Assembly: GCF_007558865.1 (NCBI RefSeq)
Contig: NZ_VLPK01000001.1
Span: forward strand, 1,798,001-1,862,000
Length of the DNA: 64,000 nucleotides
Direction of reading: 5' to 3'
Source of the DNA: Mucilaginibacter corticis
GTDB lineage: Bacteria > Bacteroidota > Bacteroidia > Sphingobacteriales > Sphingobacteriaceae
This document shows positions 35,927 through 45,333 of the stretch, one piece after another (within the stretch, counting starts at the first letter, position 1; each line of letters opens with the position of its first letter). The position numbers were made by a program, and so were the translations under genes. Below the pieces are notes generated by a model. That model saw nothing but the letters and a program-made list of their open reading frames with translations. It had not been told where the DNA came from and searched no databases.

Positions 35927-38182
35927 ATGAAACTATTCAACATTAAGTTCATCAGTATAGGTATGGCCCTGCTGCTTTGTCTGATCCAAACAGAACGGAC
36001 AGCGGCACAAAAGATGTGGGACAACCGCCCCGCCAAAGAATGGATGACCGATGCTTATCCCATAGGTAACGGCCGAATAGGCGGGATGGTTTTTGGCGGT
36101 ATTGACCATGAACGGATCCAGTTTAATGATAACACGCTCTGGACAGGCGATGAGCATGACCGTGGCGCTTACCAAGCTTTCGGTAACCTGCTTATTGACT
36201 TTAGCGGGGCCGATACCAAAGACGTTCCGGCTGATTACCGCCGCGAGCTCGATCTCTCAAGATCTGTCAGCGAGATTAGCTACACTAAGGACGGTGTGAA
36301 ATACAAGCGCGAATACTTTTGCAGCTTCCCCGATAAGGTAATGGTTTTAAGGTTTACCGCAAGTAAAAAGGGTGCTCTATCAGGTGTGCTGCACTTAACC
36401 GATGAGCATGGCACCCAGCCATCAGTTAACGGCGACCGCATACAGTTTGCCGGGAAGTTAAATAACGGTATGGCTTACCAGGCCACCGCGCTGGTAAAGT
36501 TGGAGAACGGTAAAAGCGCTACCGAAGCCGATCCTAAAGGCGGACAGCAGATAAAGATAACTGATGCGGATGCCATCACCATATTGTTTACCGGTGCTAC
36601 CGACTTTAACAACAACCGCGCTACAAACTGGCGCGGCGAAGCACCCGCTACCAAAATAGAAAAGGTTTTAAAAGAAGCTTCGGCCAAGCCATATGCTGTC
36701 TTGCTGAAAGACCATATTGCCGATTACCAAAGCCTGTTTGGCCGTGTGCATTTAAACCTGGGCACAACACCGGCTGCAGCCATGGCTCTGCCGACCAACC
36801 AGCGGCTGGTTAATTATAAGAAGACGTTCGACCCGGAGTTAGAGGCCTTGATCTTCCAGTACGGCAGGTACCTGTTGATCAGCTCTTCAAGAAAGGGCGG
36901 CCTGCCTGCAAACCTGCAGGGCTTGTGGAACGAAAGCAACAACCCGCCATGGGGTGGCGACTACCATACCAACATCAACATACAGATGAACTACTGGCCG
37001 GTGGAGTCAACCAACCTGTCTGAATGCGCTTACCCGTATCTTGACCATATCAACGCGATACGTGAGATCAGGAAGATCAACACCCAAAAGGAGTACCCGG
37101 GCGTGCGCGGCTGGACCTTGCGGACTGAAAGCAACCCCATGGGCGGCGAAAGCTACTTGTGGAACACCCCCGGCAGCGCGTGGTACGCGCAGGCGCTTTG
37201 GGAACACTACGCCTTTACCAAAGACACCAAATACCTGAAGGACTTTGCTTACCCCATCATCAAGGAGATCTCTGAGTTTTGGGACGACCACTTAAAGCAC
37301 CGGGCAGACGGTACACTGGTATCGCCGATGGGCTGGTCGCCGGAGCATGGGCCTACAGAGGATGGCGTGACCTATGACCAAATGATCGTGTATGACCTGT
37401 TCACCAATTACATTGAGTCGGCGGATATATTGGGGATCGACAAGGCTTACCGCGACCATATTGCCGACCTAAAAGATCACCTGCTTAAGCCTAAGATAGG
37501 CAAGTGGGGTCAGCTGCAGGAATGGGAAACTGATCGAGACGACCCGAAAGATACGCACCGGCACGCATCGCATTTGTTTGGCTTGCACCCTGGTAGGCAG
37601 ATCAGCACCATAAAGACGCCGGAGCTGGCCAATGCGGCAAAGGTTAGCTTGCTGGCACGCGGCGATATCTCGACAGGCTGGTCAATGGCGTGGAAGATCA
37701 ACTTCTGGGCCCGCCTGCAGGACGGCAACCATGCGCATACCATTATTAGCAACTTTATAACCCCGGTTGGCGGCAACGGGATAGACTATAACAACGGCGG
37801 CGGTATCTACGCCAACCTGTTATGCGCGCACCCGCCGTTCCAGATTGACGGCAACTTTGGCTATACCGCCGGCATTGCAGAGATGCTATTACAAAGCCAG
37901 ACCGACGAGATCCAGCTATTGCCTGCTCTGCCAAGGGCATGGGCCACCGGCAGTGTGCAAGGCCTAATGGCCCGTGGCGACTTTGAGGTTACCGACATGC
38001 AGTGGAAAGACGGCAAGCTTACCAAACTAACCATCAGATCAAAAGCAGGGGGCGAGTGTAAACTCAGGGCCTTAAGCGCGTTGAAACCCGCAGCGGCAGG
38101 CGTTACAGCTACCAAAGCCAACGAAGGCTTCAAATACAGCTTTAAAACAGAGGCGGGTAAAAGCTACAGCTTTACCAATTAG
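35927..38182 (+). CDS. GH95 alpha-L-fucosidase
   Basis: 751 residues from the ATG at 35927, which starts a signal peptide ([17 protein letters not shown]); the ATG at 35855 would add 24 residues and spoil it. The N-terminal beta domain begins with the GH95 hallmark [20 protein letters not shown], then [10 protein letters not shown]. The (alpha/alpha)6 part has [50 protein letters not shown] and [17 protein letters not shown], and the catalytic region with [17 protein letters not shown]95 enzymes remove alpha-1,2 or other alpha-fucose, or L-galactose, by inversion. It sits last in the plus-strand operon. Confidence 0.93.
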   Translation: MKLFNIKFISIGMALLLCLIQTERTAAQKMWDNRPAKEWMTDAYPIGNGRIGGMVFGGIDHERIQFNDNTLWTGDEHDRGAYQAFGNLLIDFSGADTKDVPADYRRELDLSRSVSEISYTKDGVKYKREYFCSFPDKVMVLRFTASKKGALSGVLHLTDEHGTQPSVNGDRIQFAGKLNNGMAYQATALVKLENGKSATEADPKGGQQIKITDADAITILFTGATDFNNNRATNWRGEAPATKIEKVLKEASAKPYAVLLKDHIADYQSLFGRVHLNLGTTPAAAMALPTNQRLVNYKKTFDPELEALIFQYGRYLLISSSRKGGLPANLQGLWNESNNPPWGGDYHTNINIQMNYWPVESTNLSECAYPYLDHINAIREIRKINTQKEYPGVRGWTLRTESNPMGGESYLWNTPGSAWYAQALWEHYAFTKDTKYLKDFAYPIIKEISEFWDDHLKHRADGTLVSPMGWSPEHGPTEDGVTYDQMIVYDLFTNYIESADILGIDKAYRDHIADLKDHLLKPKIGKWGQLQEWETDRDDPKDTHRHASHLFGLHPGRQISTIKTPELANAAKVSLLARGDISTGWSMAWKINFWARLQDGNHAHTIISNFITPVGGNGIDYNNGGGIYANLLCAHPPFQIDGNFGYTAGIAEMLLQSQTDEIQLLPALPRAWATGSVQGLMARGDFEVTDMQWKDGKLTKLTIRSKAGGECKLRALSALKPAAAGVTATKANEGFKYSFKTEAGKSYSFTN

Positions 38183-38203
38183 GCACTCGTCGCAGACGAG
38201 CGC
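38183..38203 (+). terminator. Hairpin after GH95 gene
   Basis: Stem CTCGTC-GCA-GACGAG with flanking GC/GC, one base past the stop codon. There is no T tract, so it may be a weak terminator or mRNA-stabilising hairpin. Confidence 0.45.
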
Positions 38204-38217
38204 AAGCTGACATAACG

Positions 38218-38333
38218 GTGTGCCAAATTGAATGTGTCCTGATGATACACTTTGGTACACTGTTTTTTATAACCTGCTTAAAATAAGGTAGTTGATTTTG
38301 TGAATCTGATTTCATGATACAGTTTGGCACACT
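38218..38333. repeat. Three copies of a TTTGGCACAC-type motif
   Basis: ATGATACACTTTGGTACACT at 38242-38261 and ATGATACAGTTTGGCACACT at 38314-38333 agree at 18 of 20 bases. A third, inverted copy (GTGTGCCAAATTG) is at 38218-38230. They lie in the non-coding gap between GH95 and a small membrane gene. No ORF is plausible here. They may be operator sites or remnants of a small mobile repeat. Confidence 0.6.
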
Positions 38334-38423
38334 TTTCATGACTTTTGCGTCATTTTTTGGGTGGCTGTTTCCTGACAATATGATGTCACCAATAATGTCA
38401 CCGGATATTTTAGCTGATCCAAT

Positions 38424-38735
38424 TCAGATTGAAAACCAAAGAGCGATAGGCATTATAATAGCAAGTAACAGCCACCAATAAAATTTCTTTGGGCCTTTAT
38501 CAAAACAGGAAAAGATTAAAATTATGCTGGCAAATAAAATCGCCGTGAAGGAAAGAAAAAGTATACCATACATAACTCCTTCGCCCCAGGCTAATTTTTC
38601 GCCCCCATGTATTTGAGGGAGCGCTCGCGTAAACCGCCATTTTGCAATAATAACCAAATACGCAAAGCTAATGTAAAGTAAGTAGATAGCTATCGAGATA
38701 GGATGCCGCTTAACAATTTGCCAAAATATTTTCAT
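38424..38735 (-). CDS. Small membrane protein, unknown
   Basis: 103 residues with three hydrophobic segments (ISIAIYLLYISFAYLVIIAK, VMYGILFLSFTAILFASIIL, WWLLLAIIMPIALWF) separated by short polar loops (GGEKLAWGEG; FDKGPKKF). It has no recognised family and stands alone between the fucosidase operon and the VOC protein. The ATG and the membrane pattern support it as a real gene; the base content resembles its neighbours. Confidence 0.6.
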   Translation of the reverse strand: MKIFWQIVKRHPISIAIYLLYISFAYLVIIAKWRFTRALPQIHGGEKLAWGEGVMYGILFLSFTAILFASIILIFSCFDKGPKKFYWWLLLAIIMPIALWFSI

Positions 38736-38965
38736 AGCGCTTATATTAATCTTTAATACAGATCGCTTAATAAAGTAACCCTGTATTATAGGTATTTGGT
38801 CTCAGCAGGAGAGTCCTTAAGTTTGCTTTCACATGACCCCACTCGCGCTGATTTATAATCAGTGCTTAATATGGCGCAGCAATTATATCGCGTCACAGAC
38901 GCTAAACAAGTTAAGCATTACTTACAGACGGGCGCAAAGTGGATCTATAGCTTTCAAAATCGACT

Positions 38966-39325
38966 TCACGCATCTCCATGCAAACTGATCCTATTACCGT
39001 CAGGATCAATCACAGCGGCGAATAGCCCCCACGGAGTTTTTTCGGCAGGCCCTGCGGCTATCCCTTTTTCAGCCAGGTCACTTATATCTTTGTGGATATC
39101 GTCTGTTTTAATTACAAAACCGTTAATACAGCCGGCCGGCATATTTTCAAACCACGTTACCAGTGTAATACTTGGGGTTTTGCTGCCGGGCAGGCAGAGC
39201 TGTATCCATTTTTTATCACCCTCAAAAGGCGCCTCAACTACTATTTCAAAACCTAAAGCCAGGTAAAATGCTTTGGCGCGCGCCTGGTCTGTAACCGGAA
39301 TGGAAATAATCTCTATTGATTTCAT
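38966..39325 (-). CDS. VOC-family (glyoxalase/bleomycin-resistance-like) protein
   Basis: 119 residues with the two beta-alpha-beta-beta-beta repeats of the vicinal-oxygen-chelate fold: front half SIEIISIPVTDQARAKAFYL...GFEIVVEAPF, back half VIKTDDIHKDISDLAEKGIA...WGLFAAVIDPDGNRISL. The usual metal ligands His5, Glu and others are only partly present (IPVTD in place of xHxD), so it may be a ligand binder rather than an enzyme. It is single-gene and divergent from the alpha-galactosidase. Confidence 0.85.
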   Translation of the reverse strand: MKSIEIISIPVTDQARAKAFYLALGFEIVVEAPFEGDKKWIQLCLPGSKTPSITLVTWFENMPAGCINGFVIKTDDIHKDISDLAEKGIAAGPAEKTPWGLFAAVIDPDGNRISLHGDA

Positions 39326-39431
39326 AACAATGCGTTCTTTAAACTAATTTAAAGATAAAAACGGAATATTAAATATTGAACCTGTAAGGACGAAAATCAG
39401 CAGCTAAAATTGGTTTTATTAAAAAAAGTAC

Positions 39432-39468
39432 TACATTAGTTTTTGGGTTGTGTATACAAGCTAATGTA
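39432..39468. promoter_or_regulatory. Dyad upstream of GH36 gene
   Basis: TACATTAG (39432-39439), 21-nt spacer, CTAATGTA (39461-39468), a perfect 8-bp inverted repeat, 74 bp before the GH36 start. The inner sequence TTGTGTATACAAG (39448-39460) is itself partly symmetric. It may be an operator; no regulator gene is adjacent. Confidence 0.45.
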
Positions 39469-39541
39469 TTTGTATGCCGGTATGTAAACCTGTTTCCCCG
39501 ATGGCCGGTTAAGCCCAATATAAACCAATAATAAACTTAAA

Positions 39542-41593
39542 ATGCGTTTAAAAAACAGTGTATTAAAACTTGTAGTACTACTGCTTTTACCTATTGGCCT
39601 GTCTGCACAAATGACGCAACGGGTAGACGGTATTGTAGATGTGCAAAAATGGATCAGCAATTCATTTGCTAAAGCAAAGGTGCCCCCTTTTTCGTTTGTT
39701 TACAACGGCAAACCATCTGCATCCTTTATCACCAAGTGGGATTACAAGCTGCAAAAAATGCAAACCGATGATGAGGGGGTAATTAAATACCAGGTTTCTT
39801 ATACCGATAAGCTGACCGGTATGCAGGTAAAATGCCTGGTAAGCGGTTATAAAGATTTTCAGGCGGTTGAGTGGGTGCTTAATTTCACCAATACATCCTC
39901 AAAAAATTCATCGGTGTTAGAGAAAGTAAACGTGCTTGATCTCGCGGTTAATTACAATCGGCCGGGTAATTTTAATTTGTTGCATGCTAACGGTAGCAAT
40001 GCCGCACGTGCCGATTTTAGTCCGAAACTAACACCTTTTGAACCGGGTAAGCAGCAATATTTTTCGCCGGCAGGCGGCCGCTCGTCAGACGATACTGCTT
40101 TTCCGTTTTTTAATGTTGAGTCGGCAAACAAAGCAGGTATAGTTTTAGGCATCGGCTGGACGGGCACCTGGTTTGCCGATTTTGTGCAAAAAGATACAAA
40201 AACCTTATGGATGGCAACCGGTATGAAAAATATGAAGCTGTTTCTTTATCCCGGCGAAAGCATCAGGACGCCAAGTATTAACATGCTGTTTTGGCAAGGC
40301 GATGACCCCATGGCGGGTAATAACAAATTGCGCCAGTATATACTTAAATATCACTCGCGTAAAATAAACGGCAAATTTGCAGAATATCCTTTATCGGGCG
40401 GCTTTGCATGGGGCGACCCGCCGCCATGTAATGAATACAGTTGTTTGACCGCGGATTTTGCCATTGCTGTAATTAACAGGTATAAGCAATTTAATATAGT
40501 GCCCGAGGTGTTTTGGTTAGATGCCGGCTGGTATACCGGTAGCGGCGGCCCCGATTACAGCGGCGGCAATTGGTACACCTCTGTAGGTAATTGGACGGTT
40601 GATACTGTGCGTTTTCCGCACGGCTTAAAACCCGTGTCGGACGCGGCACATAAAGTAGGATCAAAATTTATGCTTTGGTTTGAGCCTGAGCGTGTAGTAG
40701 CCGGATCAATGTTTGATAAGCTGCACCCGGAATGGATGCTTAAGATCCCTAACAGCCGCCAATATCTTTTTGACCTGGGGAATAAAGAAGCCTGTAAATG
40801 GCTGAGCAATTATATAGCTAAAATGATAGAGGATAACGGCCTTGACTATTATCGCCAGGATTTTAACATGCATGCCGACCCGTATTGGGAGGCTAATGAA
40901 GAACCCGGGCGTACGGGTATCAGGGAGATAAGGCACATTGAAGGCTTGTATGCTTTTTGGGATTTTTTATTAGCTAAGTTCCCTAACCTTTTAATTGACA
41001 ATTGTGCCAGCGGGGGCAGGCGTTTAGATATGGAGACCACATCGCGCAGTGCACCGCTTTGGCGTACCGACTATAATTACGGCGAAACTACCGGCTATCA
41101 AAACCATACATACGGCTTAAACTTTTGGCTGCCCCAGCACGGAACCGGTATTTATGCAACCGATAATTATAATGCGCGCTCCAGCATGAGCAGCGCTATG
41201 GTTATCGGCTGGAAAATTAACAGCAACACCGTAACCATACCAGATATGCAAAGGGTAATTGCGGATTATAAAGCTATTCGCCCTTATTTTTATGAAGATT
41301 ATTACCCCTTAACCGGCCTGGGCGATCTAACCGGCGATAATGTTTGGGTTGCCTATCAATTACATAAAAAATCAGACGAAACAGGGCTGGTGTTTGCATT
41401 CAGGCGCGGAAAAGACGCGCCTAAAACCATTGTGGTAAAGCTGTCGGGATTAAACCCGGCTGTTGATTACGAATTAACTAATGCCAACGATGGGTCAAAA
41501 TTCATAAAATCAGGTAAAGAACTTAAAAACGGTATTGAACTGCAATCGGCAGATGCACCGGGATCGATATTGTTAAAATACAAGGTTAAGTAA
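39542..41593 (+). CDS. GH36 alpha-galactosidase
   Basis: 683 residues with a signal peptide ending GLSAQ. The N-terminal beta-sandwich leads into a clan GH-D (beta/alpha)8 barrel: EVFWLDAGWYTGSG, FMLWFEPERVVAGS, nucleophile D440 in DYYRQDFNMHADPYW, CASGGRRLD, and acid/base D510 in PLWRTDYNYGE. A C-terminal beta domain closes it. It should release terminal alpha-galactose by retention and is secreted to the periplasm. It is transcribed alone, 217 bp from the VOC gene, with a short lipoprotein gene downstream. Confidence 0.92.
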   Translation: MRLKNSVLKLVVLLLLPIGLSAQMTQRVDGIVDVQKWISNSFAKAKVPPFSFVYNGKPSASFITKWDYKLQKMQTDDEGVIKYQVSYTDKLTGMQVKCLVSGYKDFQAVEWVLNFTNTSSKNSSVLEKVNVLDLAVNYNRPGNFNLLHANGSNAARADFSPKLTPFEPGKQQYFSPAGGRSSDDTAFPFFNVESANKAGIVLGIGWTGTWFADFVQKDTKTLWMATGMKNMKLFLYPGESIRTPSINMLFWQGDDPMAGNNKLRQYILKYHSRKINGKFAEYPLSGGFAWGDPPPCNEYSCLTADFAIAVINRYKQFNIVPEVFWLDAGWYTGSGGPDYSGGNWYTSVGNWTVDTVRFPHGLKPVSDAAHKVGSKFMLWFEPERVVAGSMFDKLHPEWMLKIPNSRQYLFDLGNKEACKWLSNYIAKMIEDNGLDYYRQDFNMHADPYWEANEEPGRTGIREIRHIEGLYAFWDFLLAKFPNLLIDNCASGGRRLDMETTSRSAPLWRTDYNYGETTGYQNHTYGLNFWLPQHGTGIYATDNYNARSSMSSAMVIGWKINSNTVTIPDMQRVIADYKAIRPYFYEDYYPLTGLGDLTGDNVWVAYQLHKKSDETGLVFAFRRGKDAPKTIVVKLSGLNPAVDYELTNANDGSKFIKSGKELKNGIELQSADAPGSILLKYKVK

Positions 41594-41665
41594 AGCACGG
41601 TTTTCTTGATGGAAAACAAATTCAATCTGATAAGTATTATACTATAACTATAAAACGATACAATT

Positions 41666-41788
41666 ATGAAAAATAAGTTTTTACGCCTGTTATTGCTTGG
41701 AGCAGTGGTAGGCACCTTAGTTACCAGTTGTGGTCCGCCGCGTAAATTAGCACCACCACCGGCCCCTCCGGGAGCACCGTCACATTAA
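41666..41788 (+). CDS. 40-residue proline-rich lipoprotein
   Basis: ATG at 41666, TAA at 41786. The product has a full lipoprotein signal (FLRLLLLGAVVGTLVTSC) and a mature tail of only 19 residues, CGPPRKLAPPPAPPGAPSH, rich in Pro and Ala. It is too short for a folded domain. A strong hairpin 15 bp downstream supports expression as its own unit. Similar tiny Pro-rich lipoproteins occur in Sphingobacteriaceae; the role is unknown. Confidence 0.7.
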   Translation: MKNKFLRLLLLGAVVGTLVTSCGPPRKLAPPPAPPGAPSH

Positions 41789-41802
41789 TAACAACAATAA
41801 CA

Positions 41803-41832
41803 ACGTCCGCCTAAAATATTTTAGGTGGACGT
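41803..41832 (+). terminator. Terminator after small lipoprotein
   Basis: Stem ACGTCCGCCTAAAAT / ATTTTAGGTGGACGT (one G-U pair) followed by TTTTG. The gap to the first TPR gene is 37 bp. Confidence 0.82.
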
Positions 41833-41869
41833 TTTGTTTATAAGCTGTTTTAGGTAACTTTATTTAACC

Positions 41870-42820
41870 ATGAAACGCCTTATCCTGTCATTGATGCTTA
41901 CCTGCTTTGTAATTACTGCAAGCGCACAAACTGCAAACGTTGACACTGCTTTAAAATTTGATAATTCAATTATGGCCTATGAAAAACACTGGGTAGTTTT
42001 GAAGAAGCCTGTTGCCTATTCATGTTACACTTTTGGATATGTTTATATTGACAAATACAAAGGTTTTATGTTTAAAGAGGCAGGACAGTTTGAAATAGGT
42101 AAAAAGAATAGATACGTACTTAGATACGGTAAAAAAGATATATACACGTTTAGCCCCGGTAATAATGACCAGGACTCTGTTACCCGGGTGATTCGATTCA
42201 TGGATACCTTAGGTGGCCAAAATGTAAGAATTATGCCACCGCCACATGCTGCAATTTTGCCGCCAAAACATTTTAAAGAATTAAAAATTGAAGCCGAACC
42301 CATTTGGGTAAAACCTTATTATGTTTATACTGATACGCTTGACCATAATTACCGCTGGGGCTGCTTTCATGTCGAAGAAACCGATAGAGATACCGGAATA
42401 GGTTATTTAGAAAAAGTTTACCGGGTATCGCCCCATTACAAAGGGGTAAAGATCCCGATGGATCATGCTTATTGGATCAGTCGTCAGGGAATTGAGCTTA
42501 AGCTGGCGCCCGCCTATGTTGTAAAAGGGCAATATGATAGGGCTATTACCATATTAAACAAAGCGATACAGAATGATCCGAAAAATTTGGCTTTCTATTA
42601 TGAATTGGGAATGGCTTATAGAGACAAATCAGATTGGTTGAATGCAATTGAGGTTTATCAGCAAGCGATAGCACAGATATCCGCTGATAAATCATCATTT
42701 AAAAGTTTGATGGCCGGTTCTATAAGTTACTCATTTGCCCAGCTTAATCGCGATCAGGAGAGTAAATACTGGCATGAAAAAAGCCTTGAATATAGCCCTT
42801 GTCCAAGTTGTATTCCTTAA
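41870..42820 (+). CDS. Exported TPR protein, tandem paralogue 1
   Basis: 316 residues with signal peptide KRLILSLMLTCFVITASAQ. The first half is a paralogue-specific domain with the YGF/FGYVYIDKYKGFMF pattern, then KHFKELKIEAEPIWVKPYY and LEKVYRVSPHYKGVK. The second half has two or three TPR-like repeats (QYDRAITILNKAIQNDPKN, LAFYYELGMAYRDKSDWLNA, IEVYQQAIAQ). The protein ends in a CPSCIP motif. It is first of three tandem homologues; a conserved leader (TAACTTTATTTAACCATGAAA) precedes it. It is probably a periplasmic scaffold; partner unknown. Confidence 0.8.
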   Translation: MKRLILSLMLTCFVITASAQTANVDTALKFDNSIMAYEKHWVVLKKPVAYSCYTFGYVYIDKYKGFMFKEAGQFEIGKKNRYVLRYGKKDIYTFSPGNNDQDSVTRVIRFMDTLGGQNVRIMPPPHAAILPPKHFKELKIEAEPIWVKPYYVYTDTLDHNYRWGCFHVEETDRDTGIGYLEKVYRVSPHYKGVKIPMDHAYWISRQGIELKLAPAYVVKGQYDRAITILNKAIQNDPKNLAFYYELGMAYRDKSDWLNAIEVYQQAIAQISADKSSFKSLMAGSISYSFAQLNRDQESKYWHEKSLEYSPCPSCIP

Positions 42821-42864
42821 AGAAGTGTTCTATTATAGCCTGTTTTGATTAACTTTATTTAACC

Positions 42865-43734
42865 ATGAAACACCTTATCCTGTCATTACTTATTACCTGC
42901 TTTTTTGTTAAAGTAAGTGCACAAATTGCAAATGTTGACACATCGCTAAAATTCAGACAGCTCTTCGTCAATTGCGAACGCAGATGGGTAGTACTACCCC
43001 AAAAAAGCGATACTGCCAAAACCTATGCGTACGGCTATATTTACATTGATGAATATGCCGGGTTTACGTTTGATTTACAGGGTATGTTTAGTGTTGATGA
43101 TAAGGGAAGATATGTTAACAAATCTTCTGTGTTTCCAAATAAGGCTTCCTATAAATATCGCTTGCCGGCAAATTGGTTTCGTGTGGCCTTGTTATCACCA
43201 AAACATTTTGAAGAGTTAAAAATTGAGCCCGAACCGGATTGGGTTAAGGCGTACTATAAATATACCGATACTGTACAACATAATTTTAGATTGGGATTTG
43301 TTTATAACGCCGTAGACCAATGCGCCCTTGCGTTACCTTATTTAGAGCGTGTTTACAAAATTGATCCGCATTATAAGGGGTTGGGGTTTGAAATGGCCTT
43401 TGCCTATAATGGCTTAAATCGTTTTGATGAGGCGATCAAAGTGTTAGAGCCGTCAGTAAAAAGTGATCCTAAGAACTTATTCCTTTATAAGGAATTGGGG
43501 TATGCCTATGCACATAAACGCCTTTTTGATAAGGCTATTACGGCTTACAAGCTTGGCCTGCAACTAACAGCGGAAGGACAATCTGAAGAAAAAGGCGAAA
43601 TGGCAGCTAATATGGCAGATGCCTACAAAAATCTTGGGAACCAGGAGGAATATAGAAATTGGATGATAAAAGGTAAATCATATGTGCCTCCTACGTCACC
43701 TAATTATAAAAGATTTGTTAATGCAGGCTTTTAG
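42865..43734 (+). CDS. Exported TPR protein, tandem paralogue 2
   Basis: 289 residues, signal peptide KHLILSLLITCFFVKVSAQ. It is homologous to its neighbours: YGYIYIDEYAGFTFDLQGMF, KHFEELKIEPEPDWVKAYYK, LERVYKIDPHYKGLG, then TPRs (NRFDEAIKVLEPSVKSDPKN, LFLYKELGYAYAHKRLFDKA). It lacks the CPxC tail of copies 1 and 3 and ends KRFVNAGF. The leader TAACTTTATTTAACCATGAAA is the same as in copy 1. It starts 44 bp after copy 1. Confidence 0.8.
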   Translation: MKHLILSLLITCFFVKVSAQIANVDTSLKFRQLFVNCERRWVVLPQKSDTAKTYAYGYIYIDEYAGFTFDLQGMFSVDDKGRYVNKSSVFPNKASYKYRLPANWFRVALLSPKHFEELKIEPEPDWVKAYYKYTDTVQHNFRLGFVYNAVDQCALALPYLERVYKIDPHYKGLGFEMAFAYNGLNRFDEAIKVLEPSVKSDPKNLFLYKELGYAYAHKRLFDKAITAYKLGLQLTAEGQSEEKGEMAANMADAYKNLGNQEEYRNWMIKGKSYVPPTSPNYKRFVNAGF

Positions 43735-43764
43735 TTAATAAGTTTTCGGTAACTTTAAGTAACC

Positions 43765-44676
43765 ATGAAAAACCTTATCCTGTTATTGATGCTTTTTTGC
43801 ATTGCTTTTCAAGTAAATGCGCAGCGATTAATATGGAATGACGCAAATATTACTTACGATAAAGGCTTTGTTGATGGCGAAAATCATTGGGTAATAATGC
43901 CGCGAAGCAATACTTCTGAGGCCTATCCTTTTGGATTTTTATATATTGATCCGGAGGTGGGTTTCGTTTTTCAGCAGGCCGGAGTTTTTAAAATAGATAA
44001 TCAAAAAAAGTATTTACTGGATGAGGCCTCAACAAAAGTTTTGTATCCCAGGAAAATGCTAAGCCCCGGCAGATTTGTTTCCTCGATCACCATCTGGCGT
44101 TTTGCTTTAGTTTCTGATGAGCATTTTAATGAATTGAATATAAAACAATCTGAACCTGACTGGGTAAAACCTTATTACACTTATACAGATACGTTAGCTT
44201 ATAATTATAGCCAGGCATGTATTTATGCCAATTCACGTTATATAGAAACAGCAATTGATTATCTGCAAAAAATATATAAAGTAAACCCGCATTATATAGG
44301 GTCTAAACAAAAGGTAGATTTTGGCTATTACCTGGGCAGCCCGGGTGTCGAGCTTAAACTGGCCTGGGCTTACAACTCCATAGATCAACCTGATAAAGCT
44401 ATTGAAATTTTAAAATCGGCGATCGCGTTCGACCTGAAAAATCCATTCTTTTATATTGTCTTAGGTTTTTCTTACGACCAAAAAGAAAATTGGGAAACGG
44501 CGATAGATACTTATAGACATGGCCTGCAGCTTATGGGTAAAGAGAAATCCGAATTGAAAAGCAATTTCGCCTACGGCATATCAAATGATTATCACGCGCT
44601 TAAAAACGACGACGAACGCAAAAACTGGCGCGCAAAAGGCGACGAATATAATCCATGCCCGGGTTGTGTTTATTAA
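43765..44676 (+). CDS. Exported TPR protein, tandem paralogue 3
   Basis: 303 residues, signal peptide KNLILLLMLFCIAFQVNAQ. It shares FGFLYIDPEVGFVFQQAGVF, EHFNELNIKQSEPDWVKPYY, LQKIYKVNPHYIGSK and the TPR region (QPDKAIEILKSAIAFDLKN) with the two copies upstream, and ends YNPCPGCVY, like the end of copy 1. It starts 30 bp after copy 2 behind a slightly changed leader (TAACTTTAAGTAACC). Together the three look like one operon from recent duplication. Confidence 0.8.
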   Translation: MKNLILLLMLFCIAFQVNAQRLIWNDANITYDKGFVDGENHWVIMPRSNTSEAYPFGFLYIDPEVGFVFQQAGVFKIDNQKKYLLDEASTKVLYPRKMLSPGRFVSSITIWRFALVSDEHFNELNIKQSEPDWVKPYYTYTDTLAYNYSQACIYANSRYIETAIDYLQKIYKVNPHYIGSKQKVDFGYYLGSPGVELKLAWAYNSIDQPDKAIEILKSAIAFDLKNPFFYIVLGFSYDQKENWETAIDTYRHGLQLMGKEKSELKSNFAYGISNDYHALKNDDERKNWRAKGDEYNPCPGCVY

Positions 44677-44772
44677 AAGATAGCTATTCTTTTTTCCAAT
44701 GTCCCGGCGGGATATTACGCAGGAACTTTGTGTACGATATTGTTTCTTATTCCGAAATCAGGTTTAATAATT

Positions 44773-45204
44773 CTATTTAACCCTGACCCAAATATCGTTG
44801 TCGATAGTGACGAAGCTGTCGGCCTTGTACTTGCTCTTTCCGCCAAACCTGATCCAGTAAGCTTTACCAAAATGGTTTGTGTGAAATTCATACAGATCGG
44901 TAGGGTAAAAGCTTATAGACTCGCCCCGGCCCTGCAATTGCTTTAAAATAATGCCGCCTTTTACAGAAATTATTGTGACATAAACGTCCCTTCCATTATC
45001 GTCCATAGTTTTGTATTTCCCTGCAAACATTGCCAATTGAGCGGCGGTAAGTTTTATAGCTTTTTGATCGATTACATTACCGGCTTTGCTATTTGATTGT
45101 TGGGCATTGGCTAAATTTATGTTGAGGCAAAACCCCATTACAAGAGACAATATAATAACATGGCTTAATGGCCTTTTTCCGGGGATCTGATTAGGATTTT
45201 TCAT
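44773..45204 (-). CDS. Exported protein of unknown function
   Basis: 143 residues from the ATG at 45204, giving a signal segment (VIILSLVMGFCLNINLANAQ); the longer frame adds 23 unrelated residues. The mature part has LTAAQLAMFAGKYKTMDDNG, then VYVTIISVKGGIILKQLQGR and PTDLYEFHTNHFG, a pattern like the DUF3471/beta-barrel domain seen at the C-terminus of serine hydrolases. The assignment is tentative. It converges with TPR copy 3. Confidence 0.68.
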   Translation of the reverse strand: MKNPNQIPGKRPLSHVIILSLVMGFCLNINLANAQQSNSKAGNVIDQKAIKLTAAQLAMFAGKYKTMDDNGRDVYVTIISVKGGIILKQLQGRGESISFYPTDLYEFHTNHFGKAYWIRFGGKSKYKADSFVTIDNDIWVRVK

Positions 45205-45293
45205 TTGTATATATGATAACGTATGGTATCCCAATATACACAATGAGTGTGATTTAATAAAACGTTTTACCAAGTTATATATTTCAATAGATG

Positions 45294-45328
45294 CAAAAAG
45301 CCTTAAGCTTAAAACTTAAGGCTTTTTG
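45294..45328 (-). terminator. Terminator after DUF308-like gene
   Basis: Stem CAAAAAGCCTTAAG / CTTAAGGCTTTTTG, loop CTTAAAA, 6 bp past the stop; A/T runs on both flanks. Confidence 0.85.
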
Positions 45329-45333
45329 TTTGA

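Noticed and set aside
28682-41593. A complete SusC/SusD polysaccharide utilisation locus
   Set aside because: No TonB-dependent receptor or SusD-like gene is present in the window.
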